The translations under genes were made by a program, and so were the position numbers. The notes beneath the pieces were generated by a model that made no database searches, had not been told where the DNA came from, and saw only the letters and a program-made list of their open reading frames with translations. This document shows positions 28,403 to 36,575 of a DNA stretch of 43,010 nt, piece after piece; the stretch's first letter is position 1, and each line of letters opens with the position of its first letter. Source of the DNA: a virus; the IMG/VR virus record IMGVR_UViG_3300028589_000016, positions 1 through 43,010 of that record. One strand, 5' to 3'.

Positions 28403-31400
28403 GTGGGCTTTCCGCTAGACATTCGGACGGAACTTTTCATCGGTGGGACGTGGCTGGACGTGAGTCCGGACGTGTACCTACGTGAAGTGAAGAACATCGT
28501 CCGGGGGTTGCGCGACCAGGGTTCCACTGCTGACCCTGCCTCGCTGTCTCTGACGCTGAACAATCGGGCTGGTAAGTACTCGCCCCGGAATGCCATGTCT
28601 CCCCTGTATGGGCTGATAGGCAGGAACACGCCTCTACGGCTGAGCGTGCCGAGTGAGGAAAGCTACCTACAGCTAGATGGCCGTGACGGTTGCGAGGCGA
28701 GCACTCCCGATTCTGCCTCGCTGGATATCACCGGCGATATCGACGTGCGCGCGGAGATCTCGCCGGACTGGTACGGGTCGACTAACCAACTGATCATTGG
28801 CAAGTGGGATTCCGCTGCCCTTCAGTCGAGTTGGTTCGTGCAGGTCTACAACGGCAGCATCTATTTCCGTTACACCATTTCGGGTAACGAGAGTGCGGGT
28901 GGCCGCTGGTTTGCGCGCGGTCTGCCTGCGCTGCCCGAGCGTGCGGCTATCCGCGTGACCATGGATGTTGACAACGGGCGAGGCGGGAATACCGTCACGT
29001 TCTATTGGGCCGAGTCGCTTGACGCTCCGAACGGCTGGACCATGATTCAGCAGCCGGTGACGGTTACGGCGGGCACGTCACCCATCTTTTCCGGCACGGC
29101 CCCCCTGCGTATCGGCGTGACTGACCCCAAGGTTTCCGGGCGCAGGCCGATGACTGGCCGGGGCTACCGGTTTGAGGTTCGGAACGGCATAGATGGCCCT
29201 GTAGTCGCCTCTCCTGACTTTAGGGTTGCCGCCCCTGGCTCTGCCTCTGTGACGGACGCACAGGGCAACGTGTGGACGCTGAGCGGCTCTGCGCAGGTTC
29301 GGGACCGTGCGGACAGGTTCGTCGGTGAGGTGGCCTCTTGGCCTCTGCGCTGGTCGACTGATGACGCCGACATATGGACCCCCATTACGGCTAACGGCAT
29401 CCTGCGTCGACTCGGGCAGGGCACCAAGGCTCTTGACTCGACTCTGCGTCGGCGCATCCCGTCCGGCAACCCCATTGCCTACTGGCCGATGGAGGAACTG
29501 ACGGACGCCGTACAGGCTTACTCGCCTATTCCGGGTGTGCAGCCTGCGTCTGTGTCGTCTGTCGATTGGGCGTCCGCTGACTCGCTGCCTAGCTCTGCGC
29601 CCCTGCCGCGCCTTACCGGCGAGTCGTCGCTGAGTGCGCCAGTGCCGGACGCTGAGCCGGGACAGTGGCACGTCGAAATGGTCTATAACGCTGACAAGAA
29701 AATCCCGATGGAAGATGTGGAGTTTCTGAAGATCCTTTCAGGTAACGGCACTATCCGACAGTGGGTCATTTTCAAGCGGAACACGCTGGTGACCGTTGAG
29801 GGCTATAACGCTGCGGGTACGCGCGTGGTGTGGCAGGGCGCTGTGGTCGGCGCGGACATCTTCAACGACTGGACCCGTTTCCGTTTCTTCGCGTATGACG
29901 CTGATAGCGGTGGCACGTTCACTTGGCGTATCGAGTGGCAGGACCCCGGCGGGGATGCTGGTGGTCTGTCCGGCACGGTTACTGGCACCTGCGGAAGTGT
30001 TTCCATGGTGTCGGCTGACTGGCCTGCGCTGACTGAGGGTTGGGCAGTCGGTCACCTTGCCGTTCTGCGGGAAGCGGGCAGCGCTCTCTACACCGGAAGT
30101 GACAACGCCTACCTTGGCGAGACGGCGCTAACGCGCATGCGCAGGCTGGCCGTTGAAGAGGGTCTCACGCTCACGCGTACACCCGGACGGCTCAGCACTG
30201 AGGCCGTAGGTTTCCAGCGCCGTGACTCGCTGCTGTCGCTGCTAGAGGCTGCCGCAGACGCAGACGGCGGGATGCTGACGGAAGACATGGACCGTATCGG
30301 CCTGCGCTACCGGGACCGTTCGAGCCTGTACGCGCAGGAACCCGCTATCACGCTCAGCTACACGTCTGCTGGCCTAGGGCCCGACCTTGAACCCGTGGAC
30401 GACGACAGCGCAACTGTCAACGATGTGACGGTAGTTCGTGACGGGGGCAGTGCTGGGCGTGCCGTGCTGGAAGAGGGCCCGCTCAGTGTCCAGCCTGCGC
30501 CGGACGGTATCGGCAAGTATGACGCTTCCTACACCGTCAGCCTCGCTCGCGATGATCAGGCAGCGCCGCACGCGCATTGGCGTCTGCACAAGGGCACTTG
30601 GGATGCAGCGCGGTTCCCGACTGTGTCTCTCCTCCTGCACAAGCCGGGGGCCGAGTGGCTTATCCCGCTGGTGCGCAAGCTGCGCGAGGGTGACAAGGTT
30701 CGTATCACTGATCTGCCCGAGTGGGTGAGTCATGACGACGTTGATCTAATCGTCTTGGGCTGGACCGAGCGTCTCGACATGTACCGCTGGGAACTGGACC
30801 TTAACTGCGTCCCGGCTGGCCCATGGGATACGGCTCTCACCGACGCTGCGATTGCGGACACTGATGGCTCTGCGGTGGCTCAGGCTGCTACGGCGTCGGC
30901 CACGTCCCTGGTTGTGCGTACAACTGAGGGCCCGCTATGGGCTGATGACCCCCTGTCCCTGCCGTATGACGTTCGCGTCGCTGGCGAGCACATGCGGGTT
31001 ATGTCGGTCGGTGAACTAGTCGACACTGGCGACCCGTACATGACTACGGGCGCTGCGTGGACCGGTGCTAGCTCAACTGTCGGTTGGCAGAACGGAGTTA
31101 CTCTACCGAACGGCAAGGTTGGGGGAGTGGTTCAGGTCACGCCGAACGGCACCAGCGAGTTTGGTGACGGCGTGTCCCCGATGAGCGCTGCGGGGAGTGT
31201 GACCCCTGGTCGCCGGTACCGGGTTGGCATGTGGGTTTACGCACCTAACGGCCTGTCGGATTTCCGGCCCGCGTTCTACAACTACAACGCTGCGGGTACC
31301 TACTTGGGTACGGCGGTTGCCCCTGCGCAGGCCATTCCCGCTGGTGTGTGGACGTGGACACAGTACGACTTCACCGCAGCCGCTAACACGGTTCGTGGCA

Positions 31401-32203
31401 AGGTTCGTGGTCGGTGGGGTGGCACGCCTAGCGCGCAGCCTATCTACCTGTGGGGTGCCCGCATGTTCGCTGTGTCGGGGCAGTCGGTCAGCGATGAATT
31501 CACGCGCACTGTCACTGACGGTTGGGGTACTTCCGACTCAGGGCACGACTACCTGATTACGGGTGGCGCAGCCGCTACGCGGTTCGCTGTCAACGGCTCG
31601 CAGGGCCAGCACATCATGGGCACGCGGAGTCTCTTCTACACCACGTCGCTACCGACTGTGCAGCTAACTGACGTTGACTTTTCAGCGACGGTAACGGTGC
31701 CGGTTATGCCGACTGGTGACGGGGTCTACACCTACGCGCTTGTGCGGACGAATGCGGATGCGACGAACTACTACTTCGCCCGTATCTGGTGCAAGACGAC
31801 TGGTGTTGCTGAGCTGTCGCTACGGAAGCGCACGCCTACGGAATCGCTACTGGCGACGTACGGGACGACTCTGACCCACACTGCTGGGCAGGGCTACAGG
31901 GTTCGCATCAGCGCCGTAGGGTCGACGATCCGTGCCAAGTTCTGGCGCACGCAGGACAGCGAGCCGCGCGATTGGCAACTAGTCGTCACGGACGCTGAAC
32001 TTGCGGGCCCTGGCGGTGTCGGTGTCCGTTCCTACATCAGCAGCACGAACACGAACACGCTCCCTGTCACTACAGCGTTTGATGCCCTTCAAGTGAACGA
32101 CTCGCAGCACTTCGCGGTGGCTCGCTCGCTGAACGGTGTGGTCAAGGCGCAGCCGGTAGGGGCAAGCGTCTCGGTCGCCAATCCCGCTGTCGTGTCTCTG
32201 TAA
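28403..32203 (+). CDS. Large minor tail protein (tail tip/hub with carbohydrate-binding-like domains)
   Basis: 1266 residues from a GTG with CAGGGGTCAG upstream. The N-terminal segment ELFIGGTWLDVSPDVYLREVKN and SLSLTLNNRAGKYSPRN is typical of actinophage tail tip proteins. Lectin-like or laminin-G-like domains seem present (residues about 95-290 and 1025-1225, with LDITGDIDVRAEISPDW and DVDFSATVTVPVMP), and a CBM-like beta domain near residues 880-1030 (PGRRYRVGMWVYAPNG). It probably combines hub structure and host wall binding. The internal part (LEAAADADGGML) resembles a siphophage tail protein core. Confidence 0.85.
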   Translation: MGFPLDIRTELFIGGTWLDVSPDVYLREVKNIVRGLRDQGSTADPASLSLTLNNRAGKYSPRNAMSPLYGLIGRNTPLRLSVPSEESYLQLDGRDGCEASTPDSASLDITGDIDVRAEISPDWYGSTNQLIIGKWDSAALQSSWFVQVYNGSIYFRYTISGNESAGGRWFARGLPALPERAAIRVTMDVDNGRGGNTVTFYWAESLDAPNGWTMIQQPVTVTAGTSPIFSGTAPLRIGVTDPKVSGRRPMTGRGYRFEVRNGIDGPVVASPDFRVAAPGSASVTDAQGNVWTLSGSAQVRDRADRFVGEVASWPLRWSTDDADIWTPITANGILRRLGQGTKALDSTLRRRIPSGNPIAYWPMEELTDAVQAYSPIPGVQPASVSSVDWASADSLPSSAPLPRLTGESSLSAPVPDAEPGQWHVEMVYNADKKIPMEDVEFLKILSGNGTIRQWVIFKRNTLVTVEGYNAAGTRVVWQGAVVGADIFNDWTRFRFFAYDADSGGTFTWRIEWQDPGGDAGGLSGTVTGTCGSVSMVSADWPALTEGWAVGHLAVLREAGSALYTGSDNAYLGETALTRMRRLAVEEGLTLTRTPGRLSTEAVGFQRRDSLLSLLEAAADADGGMLTEDMDRIGLRYRDRSSLYAQEPAITLSYTSAGLGPDLEPVDDDSATVNDVTVVRDGGSAGRAVLEEGPLSVQPAPDGIGKYDASYTVSLARDDQAAPHAHWRLHKGTWDAARFPTVSLLLHKPGAEWLIPLVRKLREGDKVRITDLPEWVSHDDVDLIVLGWTERLDMYRWELDLNCVPAGPWDTALTDAAIADTDGSAVAQAATASATSLVVRTTEGPLWADDPLSLPYDVRVAGEHMRVMSVGELVDTGDPYMTTGAAWTGASSTVGWQNGVTLPNGKVGGVVQVTPNGTSEFGDGVSPMSAAGSVTPGRRYRVGMWVYAPNGLSDFRPAFYNYNAAGTYLGTAVAPAQAIPAGVWTWTQYDFTAAANTVRGKVRGRWGGTPSAQPIYLWGARMFAVSGQSVSDEFTRTVTDGWGTSDSGHDYLITGGAAATRFAVNGSQGQHIMGTRSLFYTTSLPTVQLTDVDFSATVTVPVMPTGDGVYTYALVRTNADATNYYFARIWCKTTGVAELSLRKRTPTESLLATYGTTLTHTAGQGYRVRISAVGSTIRAKFWRTQDSEPRDWQLVVTDAELAGPGGVGVRSYISSTNTNTLPVTTAFDALQVNDSQHFAVARSLNGVVKAQPVGASVSVANPAVVSL

Positions 32204-32209
32204 CTAGCA

Positions 32210-32241
32210 GGGGTCACCTACGAATTTTCGTACGTGGCCCC
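32210..32241 (+). terminator. Operator palindrome in a terminator-like hairpin
   Basis: TACGAATTTTCGTA (32219-32232) nested in GGGGTCAC and GTGGCCCC, followed by TGCCCCTTTT. It lies between the large tail gene and the tail spike. Confidence 0.72.
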
Positions 32242-32265
32242 TGCCCCTTTTCTCAGGAGAATTCT

Positions 32266-33888
32266 TTGTCTACTCCCGTTGAGGCTTGGCGTCCCGGTAT
32301 GGACATCACCGGCGGACGACTTCAGTACATGCTAGAGCGGCTGAACACTTCCAGCACGATGAATGTTGAGACGTTCGGCGCTGTCGGTGACGGTGTCACG
32401 GACGATACTGCGGCTATTCAGGCTGCGCTCAACTTCGCCAGCGAGAGCGGCGGCGGGCTGGTGCAGTTCACGCCCGGTAAGACGTACGCCATTTCGACGT
32501 TCATTGTCGCCTACGACTACACCACCATTTACGCGTACGGTGCGACGATCAAGAGCATTGGCAATACGGGCATCCTCCGTAACTTCCGCTCTGATGAGAG
32601 TTTCAGCGAGTACGGGGGACACTCGCATATTCAGGTGCTGGGCGGTGTGTGGGACGGTAACGCGTTCAACGGCACTACGGGCAGCGTCACCAGCATGACC
32701 AACATCATGAGTTTCGTACACTGTACGGACATCACTGTGCGGGATGCGACGCTTCAGAATGTGTCGAGTGCTCACGCGCTGGAGTTCAATTCGACCGATG
32801 GTGGACGGGTACTCAACTGCAATTTCTTCGGCTTCCAGGACAACTCAGCTGATGGTTCGCGCGGGTTCGCTGAGGCCGTACAGATCGATATTGCGAAGAG
32901 TGGTTCAGCGTCTATCGGCGCGTTTGATGACACACCCTCGCGCAACATCCTGGTTGATGGCTGCGTGTTCTCAAACTCGGCTCGCTGCGGCTACTTCGGT
33001 CGCGCTGTCGGCTCTCACACGCTGTCCGCTGGCAAGGCGTACTACGGTATTCAGGTGGTGAACAACCGCGTTGATGGCACGCTGCAAGAGGGCATCCGGG
33101 GCTACGGCTGGCGTCGCGCTGTCATCGCTAACAACGTCATCAACTCCAGTGGTTCTAGCGGCATCTGGCTTGGCACCAGCAACCCCAGCAGTATCGCCGT
33201 AGACACCTACGATCTGACGGTGTCCGGCAACACCATCACGAACGCCAAGTCTGACAGTGGTATTCGGGTCATCGGCTACAGCGCCAGCAAGGTGCAGCAA
33301 GCGGTGATTACCGGCAACTCGGTCAACGGTGGTGGCTCTGGCAACGCGAACGGTATTCACGTCGAGTATTGCGAGTCGCCTGCGGTGACCGGTAACACGC
33401 TGGCGTTCGTGCGCGGTACGGGCATCTACAACAACCTTTCTGACTCGGGTTCGATCACCGGCAACACCATTCGGAACAACACGTCTAACGGCATCAACGT
33501 GACGGGTTCCACGGGCACTGTGGTGAGTTCCAACCACGTCAACGGCTGTAGCACGAACCACTGCATTTTCGTCACTACGTCGAATGACTACCTGATCACC
33601 GGCAACCGAGTGACGAACGCGTCCAGCACGGGTGCGGGCATCAGGCTTGGCGACGGCGCGAACGATGGCACGGTGACCAACAACCGCATTGTGAAGGGCA
33701 CTTCACAGAACGGCATCACGACCAGCGGCACCAGCGGTTCGCAGCCGACTGGCGTGACGATCGCCAACAATGATCTAACCGGTAACGGCTGGTCGTCCAC
33801 TGTGGGCATCAGCATCGGTTCGGGCGGTACGGCCACCACGTCATTCAGCGGAGGCAGCACCATTCCGGGCGCGAACCTTGTGAGCTAG
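32266..33888 (+). CDS. Tail spike with pectate-lyase-like beta-helix
   Basis: 540 residues from a TTG, chosen for the CAGGAG site 9 nt upstream. After a short particle-binding N-terminus (STPVEAWRPGMDITGGRL) comes the signature TFGAVGDGVTDDTAAIQAAL of the pectate lyase 3 type. The rest is a right-handed parallel beta-helix with repeated GNTI and SGI turns up to the C-terminus. Such spikes bind and often cut cell-surface polysaccharides. An intact catalytic site cannot be confirmed by eye. Confidence 0.87.
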   Translation: MSTPVEAWRPGMDITGGRLQYMLERLNTSSTMNVETFGAVGDGVTDDTAAIQAALNFASESGGGLVQFTPGKTYAISTFIVAYDYTTIYAYGATIKSIGNTGILRNFRSDESFSEYGGHSHIQVLGGVWDGNAFNGTTGSVTSMTNIMSFVHCTDITVRDATLQNVSSAHALEFNSTDGGRVLNCNFFGFQDNSADGSRGFAEAVQIDIAKSGSASIGAFDDTPSRNILVDGCVFSNSARCGYFGRAVGSHTLSAGKAYYGIQVVNNRVDGTLQEGIRGYGWRRAVIANNVINSSGSSGIWLGTSNPSSIAVDTYDLTVSGNTITNAKSDSGIRVIGYSASKVQQAVITGNSVNGGGSGNANGIHVEYCESPAVTGNTLAFVRGTGIYNNLSDSGSITGNTIRNNTSNGINVTGSTGTVVSSNHVNGCSTNHCIFVTTSNDYLITGNRVTNASSTGAGIRLGDGANDGTVTNNRIVKGTSQNGITTSGTSGSQPTGVTIANNDLTGNGWSSTVGISIGSGGTATTSFSGGSTIPGANLVS

Positions 33889-33892
33889 CACC

Positions 33893-33906
33893 TACGAACT
33901 TTCGTA
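33893..33906. promoter_or_regulatory. Operator palindrome after the tail spike
   Basis: TACGAACTTTCGTA immediately after the tail spike stop, flanked by CAC and GTG, directly before the terminator that holds the directional element. Confidence 0.72.
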
Positions 33907-33909
33907 CGT

Positions 33910-33972
33910 GGTCCGGGGGAGTAACCGACTCGCTAGTGAGTGAGTGTGGTCTACCCCCGGACCGTTTTCTTT
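33910..33972 (+). terminator. Terminator with a directional element in its loop
   Basis: GGTCCGGGGG (33910-33919) pairs with CCCCCGGACC (33954-33963), followed by GTTTTCTTT. The 34-nt loop contains the directional element at 33921-33936. Confidence 0.82.
33921..33936 (+). promoter_or_regulatory. Directional 16-nt element ahead of lysis genes
   Basis: GTAACCGACTCGCTAG inside the loop of the late terminator, 47 nt before the endolysin ATG. Confidence 0.75.
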
Positions 33973-33983
33973 GAAGGGACCCC

Positions 33984-34829
33984 ATGGGTACTAACTGGAT
34001 TCCTGGCGCTGAGCGGCTAGGCGATGGCTCCATTGGCGGGGCCATGGACAGCCCTACCAAGCCAGCGCGCGTGGTCTGGCATTCAACCGAGTCGGGGGCC
34101 GGTGACGCTGCCTTCAAGGCTGTCGCTGGCTACCTGATCAAGATTGGTGCAGAGCCGCACATTCTGTATGACCCCACTACGGACAGGCTTGGGCAGTTCG
34201 GCCCGCTCAATCAGTCGGCCCGCGCGCTGAAGAACGATGGGTCTACGCGCACGAACCGTACCGGCAAGGTGTGCATTCAGATTGAGGTACTGGCGCGAGC
34301 CGCTACGCCGTTCACTGGCTACTGGAAGCCGGGCCCGAACTTCCGCGCGCTGATGGCTGCTATCCGTTCGTGGGGCGTGCCGGACACGTTCCCCATGGGC
34401 GCTCTGGCGAGCCGCTACGCCGACCCTGCGGCTAAGCGCACGCGTGATGTGTGGCTGAGCGAGGGTGGCCACTACGGGCACAGCAACATCCCCGGCAATG
34501 ACCATTGGGACCCCGGCAACATCAGCAAGTCGGCTCTCTTCGCTGCGGCCCCTACGGCTGCCAAGCCTAAGCCTGTGGCCACCTATGAGCCGTTCCCCGG
34601 CGCTGCGTTCTTCAAGCGCAAGCCGAAGAGCGCCATCGTCACGGCCATGGGTAAGCGGCTGGTCGCTGCCGGGTATAAGGGCTACAAGGTTGGTCCGGGC
34701 CCGCAGTGGACCGACGCCGACCGTGAGGCTTACGCGTGGTGGCAGCGCAAGTGCGGCTATTCCGGCGCTGGCGCTGATGGCTGGCCGGGCAAGTCGTCTT
34801 GGGACCGGCTGAAGGTTCCGAACGTCTAG
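33984..34829 (+). CDS. Endolysin: N-acetylmuramoyl-L-alanine amidase with cell-wall binding domain
   Basis: 281 residues. The N-terminal amidase-2 domain has VVWHSTESG (zinc H33), the middle ICIQIEVLARA-like strand (KVCIQIEVL), and GNDHWDPG (H174, D176). The C-terminal domain from about 205 (FPGAAFFKRKPKSAIVTAMGKRL ... GADGWPGKSSWDRLKV) is of the peptidoglycan-binding kind found in actinophage lysins. It cuts the bond between glycan and stem peptide at the end of infection. No signal peptide, so export depends on a holin. The membrane proteins follow. Confidence 0.93.
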   Translation: MGTNWIPGAERLGDGSIGGAMDSPTKPARVVWHSTESGAGDAAFKAVAGYLIKIGAEPHILYDPTTDRLGQFGPLNQSARALKNDGSTRTNRTGKVCIQIEVLARAATPFTGYWKPGPNFRALMAAIRSWGVPDTFPMGALASRYADPAAKRTRDVWLSEGGHYGHSNIPGNDHWDPGNISKSALFAAAPTAAKPKPVATYEPFPGAAFFKRKPKSAIVTAMGKRLVAAGYKGYKVGPGPQWTDADREAYAWWQRKCGYSGAGADGWPGKSSWDRLKVPNV

Positions 34830-34832
34830 GCC

Positions 34833-35075
34833 ATGGCTGAGCAGGAAGATTCCCTAGGTGTCACCATCGGGGCGCGCGAAATCTACGATCAGGTGGTCGG
34901 CCTGCGGGATGACGTGCGCTCCCTGGTGCAGTCGAATGATGCTGTGCAAGAGACCCTCACTGACCATGAGGACAGGCTACGCAGCGTCGAACGCTGGAAG
35001 TACGCAGTACCGACAGCGACCATCGGTGCCATTGTGAGCGCCGGTATCACCATCACTAAAGCCATCGGAGGCTAA
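34833..35075 (+). CDS. Membrane-anchored coiled-coil protein in the lysis cassette
   Basis: 80 residues. A helical coiled-coil (REIYDQVVGLRDDVRSLV to DHEDRLRSVERWKY) is followed by one C-terminal membrane segment (AVPTATIGAIVSAGITITKAI). This fits the small DUF2746-type proteins that lie next to holins. It could be a holin or a holin regulator. The start codon is three bases after the endolysin stop. Confidence 0.7.
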   Translation: MAEQEDSLGVTIGAREIYDQVVGLRDDVRSLVQSNDAVQETLTDHEDRLRSVERWKYAVPTATIGAIVSAGITITKAIGG

Positions 35076-35077
35076 AC

Positions 35078-35257
35078 ATGGGTGAGCATTCCGCCCCTAC
35101 CCCCGGCAAGTTCGTCACGGCTGTGCGCTGGCTGCTGGCCAATAAGGGCAAGGTCGCCTCTGCGCTGATCGTTGCCGTTCCGTTCGTCAGCCGCTATGTC
35201 CCCGGATTCCCCACTGATGAAGTGGTCAGTGTCCTGCGCCTATTCCTGGGTGCCTGA
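35078..35257 (+). CDS. Putative holin, 59 aa
   Basis: ATG at 35078 with CGGAGG upstream, two bases after the previous stop. Residues about 12-40 (KFVTAVRWLLANKGKVASALIVAVPFV) are hydrophobic with some charge; at least one membrane segment is likely and a second weaker one may be at the C-terminus (VVSVLRLFLGA). Its position after the endolysin is the main ground for calling it a holin. Its TGA is followed at once by the directional element. Confidence 0.65.
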   Translation: MGEHSAPTPGKFVTAVRWLLANKGKVASALIVAVPFVSRYVPGFPTDEVVSVLRLFLGA

Positions 35258-35273
35258 GTAACCGACTCGCTAA
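35258..35273 (+). promoter_or_regulatory. Directional element ahead of the dNMP kinase (one base change)
   Basis: GTAACCGACTCGCTAA, directly after the stop of the holin-like gene. It is followed with no gap by the hairpin at 35274-35303. Confidence 0.7.
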
Positions 35274-35303
35274 CCCTCCCCTGAGAACCTACTCAGGGGA
35301 GGG
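35274..35303 (+). promoter_or_regulatory. Perfect hairpin covering a ribosome binding site
   Basis: CCCTCCCCTGAG pairs perfectly with CTCAGGGGAGGG around a 6-nt loop. The right arm contains AGGGGAGGG, the ribosome binding site of the ATG at 35309. It may end the lysis transcript or hide the start site of the kinase gene. Confidence 0.75.
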
Positions 35304-35308
35304 CGCAC

Positions 35309-35857
35309 ATGCGCAACATCGCGTTTATCGGCAAGGCCCGTTCGGGTAAGGACGCGTCGGCACTCTGGCTTGTCCGCCAGCGCGCCTATACCCGGCTCGC
35401 GTTCGCTGACCCGCTCAAGGAAATGGCGCTCAGCGTTGACCCGTACATCCCGACCACCTACGGCGTAACTGTGCGCCTCAGCGCGCTTATCGCTGACGTG
35501 GGTTGGGACTACGCCAAGGATCGCTATCCGGAGGTTCGCCGGACGATTCAGCGCATGGGTCAGAGCGTGCGCGAGCACGATGAAGACTTTTGGGTTCGGA
35601 CGCTGGCGCGCAAGGTGGACAACGCGGATGCGTGGAACCTGCCCGTAGTGGTGACTGACGTCCGGTACCCCAACGAAGCGAACATGCTGCGTGCGCGCGG
35701 GTTCCTGCTGGCGCGGATCGTCCGGCCCGAGCGGCAGATGATCGAGCATGGCAACCACGCCAGCGAGACGGCGCTAGACAGCTTTGAGGCTGACCGGATC
35801 GTCTACAACACTGCGACTCTCGATGACCTGTACCGGCGCGTTGCCGAGTTGGGTTGA
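35309..35857 (+). CDS. Deoxynucleoside monophosphate kinase
   Basis: 182 residues. P-loop GKARSGKD at 8-15, then FADPLKEMALSVDP and a RYPEVRRTIQRMGQSVREHDEDFWV segment, and VVVTDVRYPNEANML with a Walker B-like strand. This layout is that of phage dNMP kinases (T4 gp1 family). It phosphorylates dNMPs, the step after dTMP formation by ThyX. The ATG at 35309 is just after the hairpin. Confidence 0.87.
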   Translation: MRNIAFIGKARSGKDASALWLVRQRAYTRLAFADPLKEMALSVDPYIPTTYGVTVRLSALIADVGWDYAKDRYPEVRRTIQRMGQSVREHDEDFWVRTLARKVDNADAWNLPVVVTDVRYPNEANMLRARGFLLARIVRPERQMIEHGNHASETALDSFEADRIVYNTATLDDLYRRVAELG

Positions 35858-35925
35858 CCTGCACTTTTGCCCCTGGTGGCTGCGCTGACGCGCGGTCGCT
35901 GGGGGCATTTCTGCGTTTGGCCACC

Positions 35926-35975
35926 TACGAATTTTCGTACCTGACTTGCGCCGACCCCCGTTCGTACCCCATGAT
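35926..35975 (+). promoter_or_regulatory. Operator-promoter module
   Basis: TACGAATTTTCGTA (35926-35939), 6 nt, TTGCGC (35946-35951), 18-nt spacer, CATGAT (35970-35975). The flank CCTGAC after the palindrome is the same as at the minus-strand module near 17312. Confidence 0.68.
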
Positions 35976-36011
35976 GGAGACACAACGAAGAACACACCGG
36001 AGGGGAACCCA

Positions 36012-36446
36012 ATGAACTACATCACCGACCGCGACGACCAGGGCCGCTACATCACCACCGCTGAGACCCCGGAGGGTGTGGCCATTTACACCGGCGGCGC
36101 GTACCTCACCTACGGCGCGTCCGTCACCGACGCGAAGTGCTGGGTTGCCTTCCACGGGGAGACGGCGAAGGTGAACGCGGAGGCGCTCGCGGCTGGCAAG
36201 GCGGCCCGCGCGAAGATGGACGCTGAGAACACGGTGACGCTGTCGACCGGTACGCACATCGTGCCCCCGATGATGGCGTTCGAGCTGCGCCAGCCTGCCC
36301 CGCACCCTCGCAACGGGTTCGCTGGCACCCTGGGCAAGCGCATGCGGGCCCGTCAGATGCTCTTCGCGGAGGCTGCCGAACTGTTCGGTATCTCGGCTGC
36401 TGAGGCGCGGACGCTGCCCCGACTCCTGCGCGCTAACAAGTACTGA
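36012..36446 (+). CDS. Operator-controlled early protein, possible DNA-binding C-terminus
   Basis: 144 residues, ATG at 36012 behind GGAGGGGAA. The N-terminal half (MNYITDRDDQGRYITTAETP, GVAIYTGGAYLTYGASV) is beta-rich. The C-terminal end RQMLFAEAAELFGISAAEARTL could be a helix-turn-helix, though it is short. A Cys and several conserved-looking glycines are in the middle. No family is recognised. It is the only gene between the module at 35926 and a terminator, so it is a single-gene early unit and one of the regulator candidates. Confidence 0.65.
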   Translation: MNYITDRDDQGRYITTAETPEGVAIYTGGAYLTYGASVTDAKCWVAFHGETAKVNAEALAAGKAARAKMDAENTVTLSTGTHIVPPMMAFELRQPAPHPRNGFAGTLGKRMRARQMLFAEAAELFGISAAEARTLPRLLRANKY

Positions 36447-36452
36447 CCTAGT

Positions 36453-36480
36453 GGCCCCTGGCGCTACGGCGCTGGGGGCC
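36453..36480 (+). terminator. GC-rich hairpin terminator
   Basis: GGCCCCTGGCGCT and GGCGCTGGGGGCC form a 13-bp stem with G-T pairs and a 2-nt apparent loop, just before the next operator-promoter module. Confidence 0.7.
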
Positions 36481-36486
36481 CCCAGG

Positions 36487-36535
36487 TACGAATTTTCGTA
36501 AGTGACTTGACATAGGGGCCTGACTACGGAATAGT
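36487..36535 (+). promoter_or_regulatory. Operator-promoter module with consensus -35
   Basis: TACGAATTTTCGTA (36487-36500), 6 nt, TTGACA (36507-36512), 17-nt spacer, AATAGT (36530-36535). The consensus -35 suggests that this is the strongest of the early promoters. Confidence 0.75.
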
Positions 36536-36575
36536 CGGCCCCGGTAACAACGACGACAGGGCAGGGGACGGAACG

